From: an uncultured Xanthobacteraceae bacterium
GTDB taxonomy: Bacteria > Pseudomonadota > Alphaproteobacteria > Rhizobiales > Xanthobacteraceae
DNA length: 14,188 nt
Assembly (NCBI GenBank): GCA_955652195.1
Contig: CATPBC010000434.1
Coordinates: 1-14,188, forward strand
Direction: 5' to 3'
The notes below the pieces were generated by a model that did not search any database, was not told the DNA's origin, and worked only from the letters and a program-made list of their open reading frames with translations. Both the position numbers and the translations under genes were made by a program. This document shows, in pieces, positions 13,374-14,188 of the stretch; the first letter of the stretch is position 1; each line of letters opens with the position of its first letter.

Positions 13374-13936
13374 CATGCTCCCATACACTCGCGAATTTCG
13401 AGCAGACTTCGGCGAAGCCAAGTTTTGATCGTGTTCACCGGGATATCGAGTTTGGTCGCCAGCTGATCCCGGCTCCAGCCGCTGTAATAGGCGAGAAGCA
13501 CAATGCGCTGTTTTTCCGAATCGAGCCGGCCGAGGCAGGACAATAGACTTTTAAGCTCTGCCGTCATTTCGCGCCGCGCGAGGGGCGGCGGCGCCCCGGC
13601 CGCGGGCTCAGGCGCATCGGGTTCTTCGTCGATCGAGATATCCCCCCGTTTGCGTACGATATCGATGGCGCGATTGCGCGCGATGGCAACCATCCAGGTG
13701 ATCGGGCTTGCAGTTGCAGGGTCGAACCGATCGGCCATTTTCCACACTTTGAGGTAGGTCTCGTGCATGACCTCCTCGGCCAATGCCGGTTTTCCCAAGA
13801 TGCGCAGTAAGACGCCATACAGCTTTGCACGGGTGGCCTCATAGAGACGTTCGAACGCGGTTTCGTCGCCCCTGGCGACCGCGCCCAGCAGCCAAACAAG
13901 TTCGGTCTGCATCAACATTCCAGCCCCCGGCCCCAT
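13373..13936 (-). CDS. ECF-type RNA polymerase sigma factor
   Basis: A 187-residue extracytoplasmic-function sigma factor with regions 2 and 4 only. Region 2 spans residues about 27-97: 'FERLYEATRAKLYGVLLRIL', 'AEEVMHETYLKVWKMADRFDP', 'ITWMVAIARNRAIDIVRKR', covering core binding and -10 recognition. A Pro/Ala/Glu-rich linker follows, then region 4 with the helix-turn-helix 'WSRDQLATKLDIPVNTIKTWLRRSLLEIRECM' that reads the -35 box. Together with the RskA-like partner just downstream it resembles SigK-RskA pairs. The start is uncertain: ATG 13936 has GAGGG 9 nt upstream, while ATG 13918 and 13912 would give the more usual short N-terminus. I see no EcfG-type or obvious autoregulatory promoter in the 250 bases upstream. 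Targets are unknown. Confidence 0.92.
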   Translation of the reverse strand: MGPGAGMLMQTELVWLLGAVARGDETAFERLYEATRAKLYGVLLRILGKPALAEEVMHETYLKVWKMADRFDPATASPITWMVAIARNRAIDIVRKRGDISIDEEPDAPEPAAGAPPPLARREMTAELKSLLSCLGRLDSEKQRIVLLAYYSGWSRDQLATKLDIPVNTIKTWLRRSLLEIRECMGA

Positions 13937-14094
13937 CACTCGGGCCCTCGCCTACCCAACGACGAGGCCAATTCGGGACCGCGCCGGCCCGAAAGCCCGG
14001 CCTGGCCGCACACGGGCTGCCATTCGAGGCCCCATCGTCTTGGAATATTATCGCCGTGGAACGGGGGCTTCGTCGAGAGCGAAAGCTGAGGCGT

Positions 14095-14113
14095 TTTCCG
14101 GCAATCCCGGAAA
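14095..14113. repeat. Inverted repeat upstream of the sigma gene
   Basis: TTTCCGG (14095-14101) and CCGGAAA (14107-14113) are perfect 7-bp arms around a 5-nt loop. It lies about 160 nt upstream of the sigma gene in a stretch (13940-14188) where I find no gene. It could be an operator or the terminator of a gene beyond the window edge; no T-run is present. Confidence 0.45.
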
Positions 14114-14188
14114 GGGCGCCTAGGGGGCACCCACGCCGTCGCGGAAATCCACTCCGGCAATCCATCCCGTTAAGACCAGAATTTCTGC

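Noticed and set aside
14058..14062. GGAAC before the sigma gene as an EcfG -35 box
   Set aside because: Wrong strand for the sigma gene, and the next GCGTT is about 28 nt away rather than 16-17.
1..14188. Mobile element, phage or CRISPR
   Set aside because: No transposase, integrase, phage gene or regularly spaced repeats were seen; the only tandem repeat has two copies.

Overview
The window is GC-rich chromosomal DNA with densely packed genes. Its gene content and promoter types point to an alphaproteobacterium of the Hyphomicrobiales (Bradyrhizobium, Pseudolabrys or Rhodoplanes-like). The supporting points are a PdxH next to an RT0821-type lipoprotein and a DnaJ/CbpA-type chaperone, a DUF3617 protein, HAAT-family transporters, and a GGAAC-N17-CGTT element matching the alphaproteobacterial EcfG stress promoter. 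The organism is inferred from sequence alone. I see no rRNA, tRNA, CRISPR array, insertion sequence or phage gene.

Layout, left to right. (1) 1-1937: the 3' end of an anti-sigma-factor-like gene (+), a terminator-like hairpin, then a DnaJ-family chaperone and a small lipoprotein, both on the minus strand. (2) 1955-3351: pdxH (vitamin B6 cofactor synthesis or salvage) and an SDR oxidoreductase, 11 nt apart on the plus strand. (3) 3374-5651: an MDR/quinone-oxidoreductase-like enzyme and a flavin monooxygenase resembling 2,6-dihydroxypyridine 3-hydroxylase, both minus. (4) 5730-9776: a small BauB-like cupin, then a complete four-gene HAAT (branched-chain amino acid type) ABC transporter core, livHMGF, with overlapping genes but no substrate-binding protein. 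(5) 9814-11393: an exported VanX/DdpX-type D-Ala-D-Ala dipeptidase (-) and a TetR regulator (+), divergent around a low-GC gap. (6) 11403-13936: a DUF3617 protein (-), a 64-residue one-pass membrane protein (+) preceded by the EcfG-like promoter, and an anti-sigma/ECF sigma pair (-). The last 250 bases hold no gene I can support.

How the genes may work together. The monooxygenase, cupin and transporter cluster looks like a catabolic island for an unidentified, possibly N-heterocyclic or aromatic, compound: uptake by LivHMGF, ring hydroxylation by the flavoprotein, and a cupin of unknown role. The divergent promoter between monooxygenase and cupin carries a long inverted repeat that could be a shared operator. 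The TetR gene has a perfect 6-4-6 palindrome 43 bp before its start, suggesting autoregulation and perhaps control of the dipeptidase. The right end is concerned with stress and envelope sensing: sigma and membrane-anchored anti-sigma plus a small membrane protein probably under the general stress response.

The most notable items are the EcfG-like promoter with its small membrane protein, the 5671-5694 operator candidate, the binding-protein-less transporter with its enzymes, and the anti-sigma factor with a long acidic linker.
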